NCBI RefSeq assembly: GCF_947623445.1
Contig: NC_135242.1
Location: 21,700,001-21,764,000, forward strand
From: Clavelina lepadiformis
Taxonomy: Eukaryota; Chordata; Ascidiacea; Aplousobranchia; Clavelinidae
Length of the DNA stretch: 64,000 nt
Reading direction: 5' to 3'
Shown: positions 1 through 12,312 of the stretch, piece after piece
Numbering within the stretch: position 1 is the stretch's first letter
Layout of the letters: each line of letters opens with the position of its first letter
The notes under the pieces: model-generated
Databases searched by the model: none
Seen by the model: the letters and a program-made list of their open reading frames with translations, nothing else
What the model was told of the DNA's origin: nothing
Position numbers and translations under genes: made by a program

Positions 1-2105
1 TAACAGCAGCTTTCAACAACGTATCAACATTTTCAGACGTAATCTTTATATGGGAAGTATATATGAAGTCAAGCAAAATCTCGAATACTGAGGTAGATGT
101 TTCTGGTATCTGTTATTTAGGCAAAGTATACAGCTAGTGCCACGACAAACCATCCTCTATCCTTGATATGTGGCCATACATTAAATTGTTTTGTAGTTTA
201 AATAAATGCTCCGAGTATATTAGACTACCAGTATGTTTTTATGCTTACATACTTCTAAAAATGTTGAAGTGTCATTCAAACATTGGGCAAAATAATCAGA
301 AGAAGCAGCAAGGATAGTCTTGTTTGCCTGTATGATGTCATTTCCTAGAAAATACATAAAACAAAAAATCATAACAATAGCTGAGATTTTAAAGTCACTA
401 AATTCAAAGAACTGAATTACTTAATCCAAATTACTAACTATAAAAATCAAACTTTAAATTACACTCAATTCAAATAACCTTTTTAAATTTTTACCACCAC
501 CCTGTGTAAGTGGCAAGATTTATAATTAGCCTTCCTTAGCAATCAAAATCTTTAGCGCAATCTGATTCTATTAAACTACAAGCATTATGCCTCCCGGATT
601 GTAAAAATGTGTTTGAAAGTGAGCAGCTTATGAATTTTTTTACAAAACAAAAAGGTATTGAAAAAATGTTGCCTAGTTTTTATTTATCACACTTTAAACC
701 TTTCACACCAGATTAGTTTGGTATGATGTCACAATATATAGTTAGCATAGCATGCAACGTTTACATAACATCAAGCTGAACATGTGCATATAGTGCTTCA
801 GTTCGTATATGCCTGTAGTATTTTAAACTTTGCAAGTGCAGGAAAATATAATGTTATATAACACAGCTGATACCAAGAAGTCAAATTTGTACTCAAGGGG
901 TCAACTTTTTAAAATTAAAAGTGCAGTTGCAAAATGAAAACCTAGGCAGCCTAAAATTAGGCAACATTTTCCGAAATAACTTTTTCTTTACAGTGTGATA
1001 AGAAATTCATATGCTGCTCATCAGAGTGAATTCTTCACAGTCTGATGCACGGAGGTTTGCAACTTAAAATTCAATTGGTATGAAATGATTTCCATTGCTA
1101 AGCATCATCTATTGAAAACCCTTGCAACTCAAGAAAGATGGTGGTTGTAACTCAAAAAAAAGTCCATTCAGGTAAATCTAAATTAGCATTATTTATCCAC
1201 TATTGTTGTGTTCATTTCATGGCTAATAACTCAACAAACAACGTTAACAACAGCATCTATTGAATTTTACCATACAAAGTAGTAAGAAATTGGTTGGAAA
1301 ACATAAACATTCAACCTTACCAATTTTGACAGTTAAGTCACAGAATTTGCAATGTTTTCGAAATGTATTGGCTCTGCTAAGAATAGAGTTGCAGCAGGGT
1401 GTGTCGTAAACCATTGCATTCTTGTGGAAAGTTATTCCTTTGAAGAATTATATATGTATTAATACCTATTTCTCACAAACAAAGTCTAAGCAAACAAAAG
1501 CTATGATATTATATATTATACAATGTGTAATCAGCATATGTAAGCTAGGGCAATAAAAACTACATGCAAAAACATACAGATTTAAAATAATTTCAACTTA
1601 AAAGTCCATGCACTGCAGTAAGATATCTCTTGAGGTAATTCTGTACAAGCATATTTACCACATACCACATAATAGCAGCTTTTCAAGTACTGCTGCTAAA
1701 CTAACAAGACGATGAAGATCCTTCAAGGAATTTAACTCGAGTAAAACTTGATCCATTCTATTAGCATCAGAAAAATGTACAGACCATGACACAGCTTTTT
1801 CCCTTTTCATTTCATTAAATGATGGTAATGGAGTATCAAATGATATATCTTTTCTGAAATTTTAAAAATAACAAAAGTTGATTCATACTGTCATAAATGA
1901 TATTACCAGTCTTCCACTTCATTTGAAGTATGATACAATATCTATAAAATAGATACGCGTATTAGCCTACTTACCTTTGCAACAGGCTCTTCATAGCACA
2001 TTCTACATTTCCATCAAATGCTTTTAAATATGTATTAAAATAGTATCTAACACAATAGAATGTTTTCCCCAAGACGACAGGCGGATTGTCAGTGACTTTG
2101 TTCAT
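1..2105 (-). CDS. BTB-domain protein, N-terminal part, runs off the left edge
   Basis: Five coding exons on the minus strand: 2105-1975 (ATG at 2105-2103), 1853-1659, 1376-1321, 344-253 and 109 to the window edge. All joins use GT/AG and the phases agree. The first ~110 residues (start MNKVTDNPPVVLGKTF) match nothing I recognise. The next three exons give a classic BTB/POZ fold: FCDLTVKIGND, then IIQANKTILAASSDYFAQCL, then VFEILLDFIYTSHIKITSENV. BTB domains of this kind form dimers and often recruit cullin-3 in kelch-type ubiquitin ligase adaptors. The kelch or BACK part, if any, lies outside the window, so the subfamily is open. A start-stop ATGTGA lies directly before the chosen ATG and overlaps it by one base. 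The gene is head to head with ADHFE1, about 1.4 kb away. BTB is clear; the exon boundaries at 1659 and 1376 are the least certain. Confidence 0.75.
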
Positions 2106-3530
2106 CACATGAAAGTTTCTTTACTGTATTACAATTTAAAAAGGTAAATTACGGTGGTATAAACACAAAAGAATCAAAAAAAGTTTTTTTTTCTAAAACC
2201 TTAAAAACCACTATTGCTACGACGTGCACAATTGCACATGCCAGCATGTTTTCCAGTTAACTTACTGGTAGACTGGAGAGAATATGAAAAAGTTCCAAAT
2301 AACATGTTACTCAAACATCATAGCATAGCCTATAGTATAATTAGCAAAGTGATACCTTGCCACCTATGAAGTGCCTTATCGTATTCAACAATTAAAAAAT
2401 TTTGCAATACTATAGGATAGGGCGTAGGCCTGTACCGGTAGCAAAGAAAACAGAAACTTCTTGACAAACTGTGCAAACAATACCCTATAAAGTACAAGCT
2501 GTCTATGCCTATTTAAATTGATACGCATGAATGGATTCTGATTACGCATGACTGAGTTCTCTGCGTTTGTTTATTTTTGACAATCGTCACCAACGAAGTT
2601 CGTACTAGTAGCAAAACGATGTGCAAAGATGTGCCTGAGTTTTGTTTGCTTTCAACGTCACGAACAAATTTAATAGGCAAACCTGGTCACGAAGACTGCA
2701 TGTAGAATGGAAAAAGAGGGTGCGGTACTTTTGGTGTTTTGAACTACAGCACACATTCAGTCATACACTTCAGCGCTTGCTACACCGATACACGGTTATT
2801 CTGGTCAAATTAGTAACGTCCGGAAACAATACTGTTGAAAGTTCAAGGAATTGCAGAAACAACTTTGCATGCAGCGATGGCCTAATTCTGTAGGCACGTG
2901 TGCTGGTATGATAGCGAGAGAAAGTTGGAGTGATTGCTTGTGTTTGTACTAATACTGTTATCAAGTAGTAAGAGCTGCTGTTACTAGGAAAGCTTCATCA
3001 TGAATTTAGTAAAATTTAGTCAAAAATTTTGACACTGCATGAGTAAAGCATTCAGTTTTTTTTGAAGAAACTTTGGGCCAGCAGGTCAGCTGCATGGTCA
3101 TTGCTTCCAATAATAATATTTAATTGGTCAGATTAATTCTGGACACATTTCACATTTTTAAACACACTGAAAATATTCTGTAAATTTTATTGCGCAACAA
3201 GAGTTCTAACATGTCGCAATAAGTTTTTTAGACTTTCAACACATGGCTTCCACATAGAAAGACACGTACTATTCAAAAATACAATAATTTTTCTACGTTG
3301 GGTTATAAAACGTTAGAAGCTTCCATCATAGTGCAATTAAGCATGGTATCAGGCAGATTTACCCATCACTGTTTATTATAGTAAGAGTTAAAACGTTGTG
3401 CCCAGTTCGGATACTGTTCAAAGATATGGTGTTTGTCAGTAATTTTCTGCCTCTTGTTTGCAGACAACCACAAGCTAATTTCCTTGATCATAATTGGTTT
3501 GAACTGTTGCACGCAAAGTAACAAAAAAGA
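2106..3530. promoter_or_regulatory. Intergenic region between two divergent genes
   Basis: About 1.4 kb lies between the BTB gene (minus) and ADHFE1 (plus), so it should hold both 5' ends and promoters. The short open frames here have no coding signature. I see no CpG-rich island, RNA gene or recognisable repeat. Promoter content is inferred from gene orientation only. Confidence 0.4.
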
Positions 3531-6378
3531 ATGTTGCGTTCCATGAATCCTATTTCCATTTCAAAGGTTTTTAGAAGATTTGGGTAAGTTCAATTGTCAT
3601 GAAAGGTATTATTAATAATTAAACTTTAAGGTACATTTTTGTTTTATTTACAGACCTGTGACTTCACTTCAGTCTGCGTTTTTCTCAAATGCAGGTAATA
3701 TCATTCAAATAAATTAATGTAACTTTGTTTGTTACGGTAATGAATAGATTTGTAATCCAATATTGACCAGGTCTTGATTTCTATTTTCTAGACAGTATTT
3801 ACTGAGATGCCACATGTGTAGCATATCAGATGTACAAAGTCTAACATGTACTATACTTAGCTGTGCAGCATATTTATATTTCCCAAATTTGGAATCCCTT
3901 TAAAAATGGTTAAGCATTTGGAGACATAAAACGTCAGTTTAAGTTTGAACTGTATACTATTAAGACTAAAATCAAGCATGCAAGAGTGCAAGATATTTTT
4001 GTACAGGGTAAAGTTTTAGCTGAGCTATACGTACCACTTGTCATCTTAAATTCTTTATTTGTTATTATGGTTTGACATGCCCTTTAAAAAGTTTTGTACT
4101 TGTTTGTGACTACTTTTATACTTTTCCCCATAAATTGCTAAAAAATGTATTTGATTATTTTGCAGGCTCCCCTCAAACAGAATATGCAGTGGAGGTAATG
4201 CAAAGTATTTATTAAATTGTATAAACTAGATAAACAATTGATGAATTGTTTTTATATATTTATTACTTGTTAAGCGTAATCTCTTAGGCTTCAACGTTAC
4301 AGCACATGCTCAGTCACTTGGGTATTTGGAATAACTTTTTGTTTTGAAATTAAGATGGCTTGTTCAAACATTCGATATGGACTTGGTGTTAGCAAAGAAG
4401 TTGGGAAAGACTTGGTAAATATGAAAGCCAAAAAAGTCATGGTTGTCACCGACAAAAATGTAAGCATTTATACAGTGTGGTTAAATAATCCTGTTTGTTG
4501 GTATAAGAATCAGTCATCATTGTAGATGTTTTCACGTCATGTATTGATGTAAATTGTTGTCATAATTGGATAAATATATTTCAAAGTTGGAAACTTTGCC
4601 GCCTGTACAAACTGTTCGAGAATCTTTGGAGCTGAATAAGGTCAACTATGAGATATATTCTGGAGTGAGGGTTGAACCGACTGATCAAAGGCAAACTGTG
4701 TTTTTATTTGTGCAATAATTTTCAAAACAGTTGTATACTGATTATGTTAAGTGTTAAATAAATGTATTACGTTATTACATGTGCAGCTTTGCTGATGCAA
4801 TTGATTTTGCAAAACGTGGAAATTTTGATTCGTTTCTGGCAGTAGGAGGTGGTAGCGTGATTGACACGTGCAAAGCAGCCAATTTATATGCTTGCCACCC
4901 TGATGCAGATTTATTGGATTTTGTGAATGCTCCCATTGGCAAGGCAAAGCCTATCCTTACTCCATTGAAACCACTGATTGCAGGTTTACATTTTACGCCG
5001 TATGATATATTAGCATTAATATGCACATAAAAATTTGTTAAGGATAAAAGCATTTGATACAAATTATTTTGTGCAGTAACTACGACTGCTGGAACTGGAA
5101 GTGAAACAACAGGAGCTTCGATTTTCGATTATCTTCCACTGAAAGCCAAAACAGGAATAGCAAATCGTGCTTTGAAACCCACATTGGGTATTGTCGACCC
5201 ATTGACCTTAGAGCATTTACCAAACCGTGTGACTTGCTATTCAGGTTTCGATGTTTTATGGTGAGTTAATAATGTGAAAAATGGTCAAAACAACATTGCA
5301 GGCTTTTGAGCTTTTTGCATAAAATTTATGTAGCCATGCACTGGAGTCTTTCACTGCCATACCATACAATGAAAGGACACCATGTCCTACAGATCCTGCA
5401 CTGAGGCCAGCTTATCAAGGAAGCAACCCAATCAGGTATCCGAAATATGATGTAAAGTATGCTTTATGCAAACAGCAAAGTTTCAGGTTACTAAAGCATA
5501 AGACTGGTAATAATTTTCTTCATTTTTTTCCCAGTGATGTTTGGTCAAAGCATGCTTTGTCAATTACCAGTAAATTTCTGGAAAGCGCCGTTAACAATCC
5601 AGATGACTTAAATGCCAGGTCGCAGATGCATTTAGCTAGCGCCTTTGCAGGCATTGGCTTTGGCAATGCTGGAGTTCATCTTTGGTATGTCCTCTGATGA
5701 CGCAATATGCAAAGCACAAGGTATAAAGTAGCTACCAGCTAAGCAGATCATAAATAATTAGTATGTTTTTATCTATTTGCAGTCATGGAATGTCTTATCC
5801 AATTTCTGGCTTGGTAAAGAGTTATACATCCCCAGACTATGACCCAAATCAACCGTTGATTGTGAGTGCATTGTTACAGTATGAAGTCTGCTTGAGTCAC
5901 GACTTAATTATAATATTCGATTTACACGCAGCCACATGGTCTCTCCGTAATAATCACAGCACCTGCAGTGTTCCGGTTCACTGCTCCTGCATGTCCTGAT
6001 AGGCATATAGAGGCAGCTTCTTTGCTTGGTGCCGATACATCAAATACAAAGCGATCAGATGCAGGCCTTGTGCTATCAGACATCCTTCTTAAGTATATGG
6101 ACAAGCTTAAGGTATTAGCTTTTCATTTTTTTATGTGATTTCAAGTCTATATAATTTTTGAGCAATTGTTTTCATGTAGATAGTGAATTTAATGATTATT
6201 ATTTGTTGCCTGGACATAGATACCTAATGGCATATCAGATCTTGGATTTACGCAAGATGATATATCAGCTTTAGTAGATGGAACTCTGCCACAGGAAAGA
6301 GTGACAAAAATATCGCCTCGTAAATTTGTTCGAGATGATTTAACCCAAATGTTACAAGAGTCCTTAAAAATTTATTAA
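3531..6378 (+). CDS. ADHFE1: Hydroxyacid-oxoacid transhydrogenase, mitochondrial
   Basis: Twelve exons: 3531-3583, 3654-3694, 4166-4194, 4355-4459, 4587-4690, 4787-4983, 5077-5260, 5334-5435, 5535-5684, 5783-5861, 5932-6111, 6220-6378. They encode 460 residues, close to the human length. The enzyme is a group III (iron-type) alcohol dehydrogenase that oxidises 4-hydroxybutyrate to succinic semialdehyde while reducing 2-oxoglutarate to 2-hydroxyglutarate in mitochondria. Visible motifs: the nucleotide loop [27 protein letters not shown], and the metal-ligand histidine stretches VLCHALESF and [14 protein letters not shown] followed by PHGLSV. The N-terminus ([17 protein letters not shown]) is basic with no acid, as expected for a mitochondrial import signal. 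The intron after 4690 begins GC, not GT, yet exactly this junction gives the conserved [13 protein letters not shown]. The protein ends ESLKIY. Identification is firm. Confidence 0.95.
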
Positions 6379-7711
6379 TTTTCATAGTTTTTAGTCTTTT
6401 TTTAAGGTGTATATTGCAGTATAAATAATTAAATATGTCTTAGGTAATTGAGCCATAGGATTGCTTTATGAATTTTTCGTTTTTAATTCTAACAATAGTG
6501 TGCTGAGTTCCATTTTGAAGTATTTTATCAAAGTATTTCATATGCAAATTTTGTAAGCATTTAACTATTTGTATGGCTTTCAGTTCTGAAGTATGACAAA
6601 GTTTTTACGTTAACAAGTTCACGTTCCGATAAAACTATTTACTGGACTATAAAAAGCTTTTTGTAGAAGATTGTCATAATAGATCATTATGTTAACGTGA
6701 AAAGAAGTAATTGTTGCATCCTTCATATTTACTGTACCTTACATAATTTTCACTTTTAGCTATCCTTTTTCAAAAGATATTTTAACCATGTCACTAGCCA
6801 TTACCCTCAACAAGTTTGTCTTTGATTAAAATTTTGAAGTATCTTGACACTGACAGTTATGAAAAAATTGATGTTTGGTAACCACCATTATTAATATGCA
6901 ATATAAACAGCAATAGGATAGGGCTGCCTTGTGTTTTAAAACAAACCTGTGAATTTGATAACTGGATTAAATCTCCATGTACCTGCATTCATAAAATCGA
7001 TGGTGGAACGTGTTTAATCACTGTACATTTCTTTGCTTTATGTACCTGTAGTGCAATAAAAATTATCATAATTTACCAATATCGATGTGAGTACAGTAAT
7101 ATGTTGGAAATTCATTTTGTGCAGTGACCAATCTGCACATTATTAAGTAATGTTTTTCAAAAATAGGTCTCTCTCGAGGTGCCATCTACTATAATGGTGG
7201 TTATTTTTGTTTTCTAGTAATGTTATTAATTATTACGTTGCATTTAATTCAGGCATATTATAAGACAACAGTTGATAACATTGGCGGCAAAGAACAGAAA
7301 AATATACCTTAAAACATAATTATCACGGCAGGTTATATCTAAGTATCATCAAATAACTTTCTGCTTTTATTTAAGCGAACCGTGTTAAGAACTTGAATAA
7401 ACCTCATTCACATTATTCCTCCAAACGCGGAGTGTAAGCATCTTACCAATTTAATTAAGTGGTTAGGTACGAGCTTTGCAACAAAACGTTGTTGTTGTAA
7501 AAATCCTGCGCGACAAAATCTGTGAAAATGACGTCATAATACCCTAGTTACGCAATGCTGCACATTATGTAACCAAAAATAAACACCGACGTGGGAATGC
7601 GAATGTGCTGGCTGTACTGTACATGTTGTTGATCTGTGACGCTAATTGGTGGCTAACTAGCTATAAAGCGTTCTTCCTGATTTTGACATTAAATTGTGCT
7701 GTAACAACGAC
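6379..7711 (+). other. ADHFE1 3' UTR and intergenic spacer
   Basis: No coding signature is seen. A canonical AATAAA at 7055-7060 is the best candidate end of the ADHFE1 transcript, giving a 3' UTR of roughly 700 bases. The remainder up to 7711 should hold the promoter of the next gene. No repeat family was recognised here. Confidence 0.45.
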
Positions 7712-9456
<1,745 letters not shown>

Positions 9457-9809
9457 CTTTGTGTTATGCTTCGTGTAATGGTCATTATATGCAATAATTT
9501 TATCGACTATAAAACTCACAGCACGTTCTTATTCACTCATCGTATAATTAAGTGCTTAAAAATGATATTTGTTTGAAATATATTATTCTTTTGCACATGC
9601 ACTTGCTAAATTGAAAAAACTCTCTGCTACCTACAATAGAGCACGAATTGTGTGCTCTTATGTTATTGCAGTTATTGAAATACGTTCATTTTTTAAATTG
9701 CTTAACGCCTTTAACATGCTCAGCTTCAGTTTTTAATTGAAAGTATGTTTTCTAGGATTGGGTGTTTGTAATTAAAAAAATTTTGAAGTGACAATCGCCT
9801 ATGTTGTAC

Positions 9810-9815
9810 AATAAA
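9810..9815 (+). terminator. Likely C1orf50 poly(A) signal
   Basis: Canonical AATAAA about 350 bases after the stop codon, the best-placed hexamer downstream of the gene. Confidence 0.5.
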
Positions 9816-12312
9816 GCTGGGTTTTTTAACCCTGTCACAAAAAATAATAACTTCACCTGATATATTATATTAGATATTTCGGAACACAAGACTTACATGG
9901 AACGTTATTTTGCACTTGGCATGAATTTTATATATATAAGGTGTGTTATATATGAGTATTCATGTTTGTAAAGGTTTCTTTTACTTAGAAATTTGTTGTA
10001 TGTATATCATAAAAAGAGTGACATTTGGAAACTGGAGATGCTGATGCACTGGATACTGTTAGAATTGTTCTGTGTTGGATCGAATGATTTGTTTACGCCA
10101 TAAACCGTTGGAAGTGAAGTACAGCGCCAACATTCATGCACGTATTCTATAGATAGACTAAAAACGCTGGTAAAATCGAACAACTAAAAGTAAAGACGTG
10201 CAAGATTTTAAACAATGCTGCTATAAAAATGCTTAGCCACTAAACTTAGTGACCAAAGTAAAATAAATCCAGATCTGACTGCTACGTTTTGATATTACAC
10301 ATAGGCATACAAAGATTATTATTCAATCTGACTATGTCATAAAACATGAAATTCGATAGCGAAATTCAAGCTTACTTTTAGTCGACTACCTTATACGATA
10401 GTTTCCTCGAACCTGGAAAATCACGTTCGCAGAAAAGTGTTAATTATAGAAGTCATAGACGTTCCAATAGGAGCTAAATGTATTGTTTCAATTTCAATAA
10501 TACGAAAGCTTCACTTGATTTTATCCCTTCTTCATATTTTATAACGTTTTGTATACGCAGGCCCCACTTTCAGCAAATTTCAATCATCTGTTGTTTGAAC
10601 ACATCACCTGCACGTCTGCGTAATTTTGTTTTTATCAACTTATGTCTTGTTGATTTAACTAGCTATGGGCAGTACCGCGGTAATATAGTACCGAAATACG
10701 GTACCGCGGTACTTTTTCGATACAGGTACCGTCGGTACTTTTTTCAAAAGTACCGAAACTCTGTACCGAATTACTTTTTTCAAGAAACTTCGGTCGGTCC
10801 CGGTACTCGGTATTTTTCACGTGATAATTTCAAAATGTTAACAAGTATGTTTTCAAAAATACATATTAATTAATCCTTAATACTAATTTCAGCATCTATT
10901 GATATTTTTTAATCAAAAAATGTCAAGTAAAATTGCAAGCGATTAACGTCACATATGTTTTGACCTGGAGTAACTTTTATCGGGGGCATAATTGCGGCAA
11001 ACATTGCATTTGCAGCAACATCTTTTACACAAAAAGTACCGAACTACTATTTAAAAATATTGTAATACCGGAAACGTCGGTACATTTTTTGCCAAGTACT
11101 GATACCGTTACCGACGGTACTTTCAAAGTAACTACTGCCCACCTCTGGTTACGGATTTAGTAGCCGTGGTAGTTGTTACCAGCATTTATTACCTTAATTT
11201 TTTATGAGCACGTTGAAGTCTCTACGGCTTTTCACTTTTTTCCGTTCATTGGCGCGTGTTAGTTACAACTGGCTTGATTTTTCGTCCCCACCGCGCTTTT
11301 GACGAAAAATAAAATGATTGATTGTCTGTTGGTGGGGCTTTCACGAAGCAGCGATAGCAATTCTGCAGAAATAAAGATATTTTGTTTGCTGTAGTTTAGT
11401 TGGCTTGTTAGTTTATAACCTTTAGCCTTGGACTGAGGAAGGTCTTTGTTTTTACACAACTTAAACCTGGCGACGATTCCTTTACGCTCAAACCTCGGTT
11501 ACTGAGCAATTGTTTGAGCAAGTTAGAATTGTCACACATCATTTATAACGTGTTTGTTTATACAGTACTGTACGTATTGCTTGAATTTAGAACTGTCCAC
11601 AAAATCCACTGAACAAGAACAAGTGTCGTTATACCTTGCCGAAGAACATTACTATGTTATAACGCCACTGGGTATCGAACAAGGAATACGAGCATTTATA
11701 GCGAGGACAGTTCTGGAACCAATCGGCTATTTTATCATTCGAACAAAAGTATCACTTAACCAGGTAAGTAAATGATACAGTCAGCCAGCAACCATAGAGC
11801 ACTTCAAGCAATAATAATGTTATCTCTGCAGCGAATCCAGCAATCCACTGTTAATTTTGCTTTCTAATCACAGCGGGAAATATCTGCGGACACTTTCATC
11901 TTCTTTGACTTATTTGGATCGAGTATTTAATGTCGCTGTTTGACAGATTGCAATTTGGGATACCTTAACTAAATAAATGACGTGGGCCCCAAGCAATAAA
12001 CGCCGACTTTGAAGCCGATTAAAATCCGTGTTTAAGGAACGAAACACAGAATATCCGCTTTTTTCTGTTCCTATCGGTTACAAACCTCAGAACATGAAAT
12101 AACAATAATATTGTGTTTGGGTTATTGAATATACTTTAAGTGACCAGATGTCTTTGATGTAGATGATGTAAAAATAGTGTATACACAGGTTAATTGGTTG
12201 CTTGAATTGCCTTTACAGGTTGGTAGGCTTACGACATTTAATGAGTTCAGCTATTAGCTAAGTACACAGCTTTTTCTGGAGACTGGAATTTTGCTGTCTG
12301 CGAAGCACGATG
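9816..12312. other. Intergenic region before ATG3
   Basis: About 2.5 kb without a supportable gene. It contains the hAT-like element at 10660-11147. Open frames around 10478-11160 are produced by that repeat, and those at 11259-11775 have no splice, motif or composition support. The last few hundred bases presumably include the ATG3 promoter. Confidence 0.4.
10660..11147. mobile_element. hAT-like non-autonomous element dense in CGGTAC motifs
   Basis: The left end reads TAGCTATGGGCAGTACCGCGG. The right end, read inward, is CAGAGGTGGGCAGTAG. These share the TGGGCAGTA block common in hAT termini. Internally the sequences CGGTAC, GTACCG and their complements recur many times near both ends, so the single strand could fold extensively. 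No clean 8-bp target duplication was found, so the exact ends are uncertain. No transposase is encoded. Confidence 0.6.

Noticed and set aside
11554-11775. Open frame of about 73 codons in the ATG3 upstream region
   Set aside because: It ends near a GTAAGT that could be a donor, but there is no family resemblance, no partner exon in phase and no upstream start context. Length is within chance expectation.
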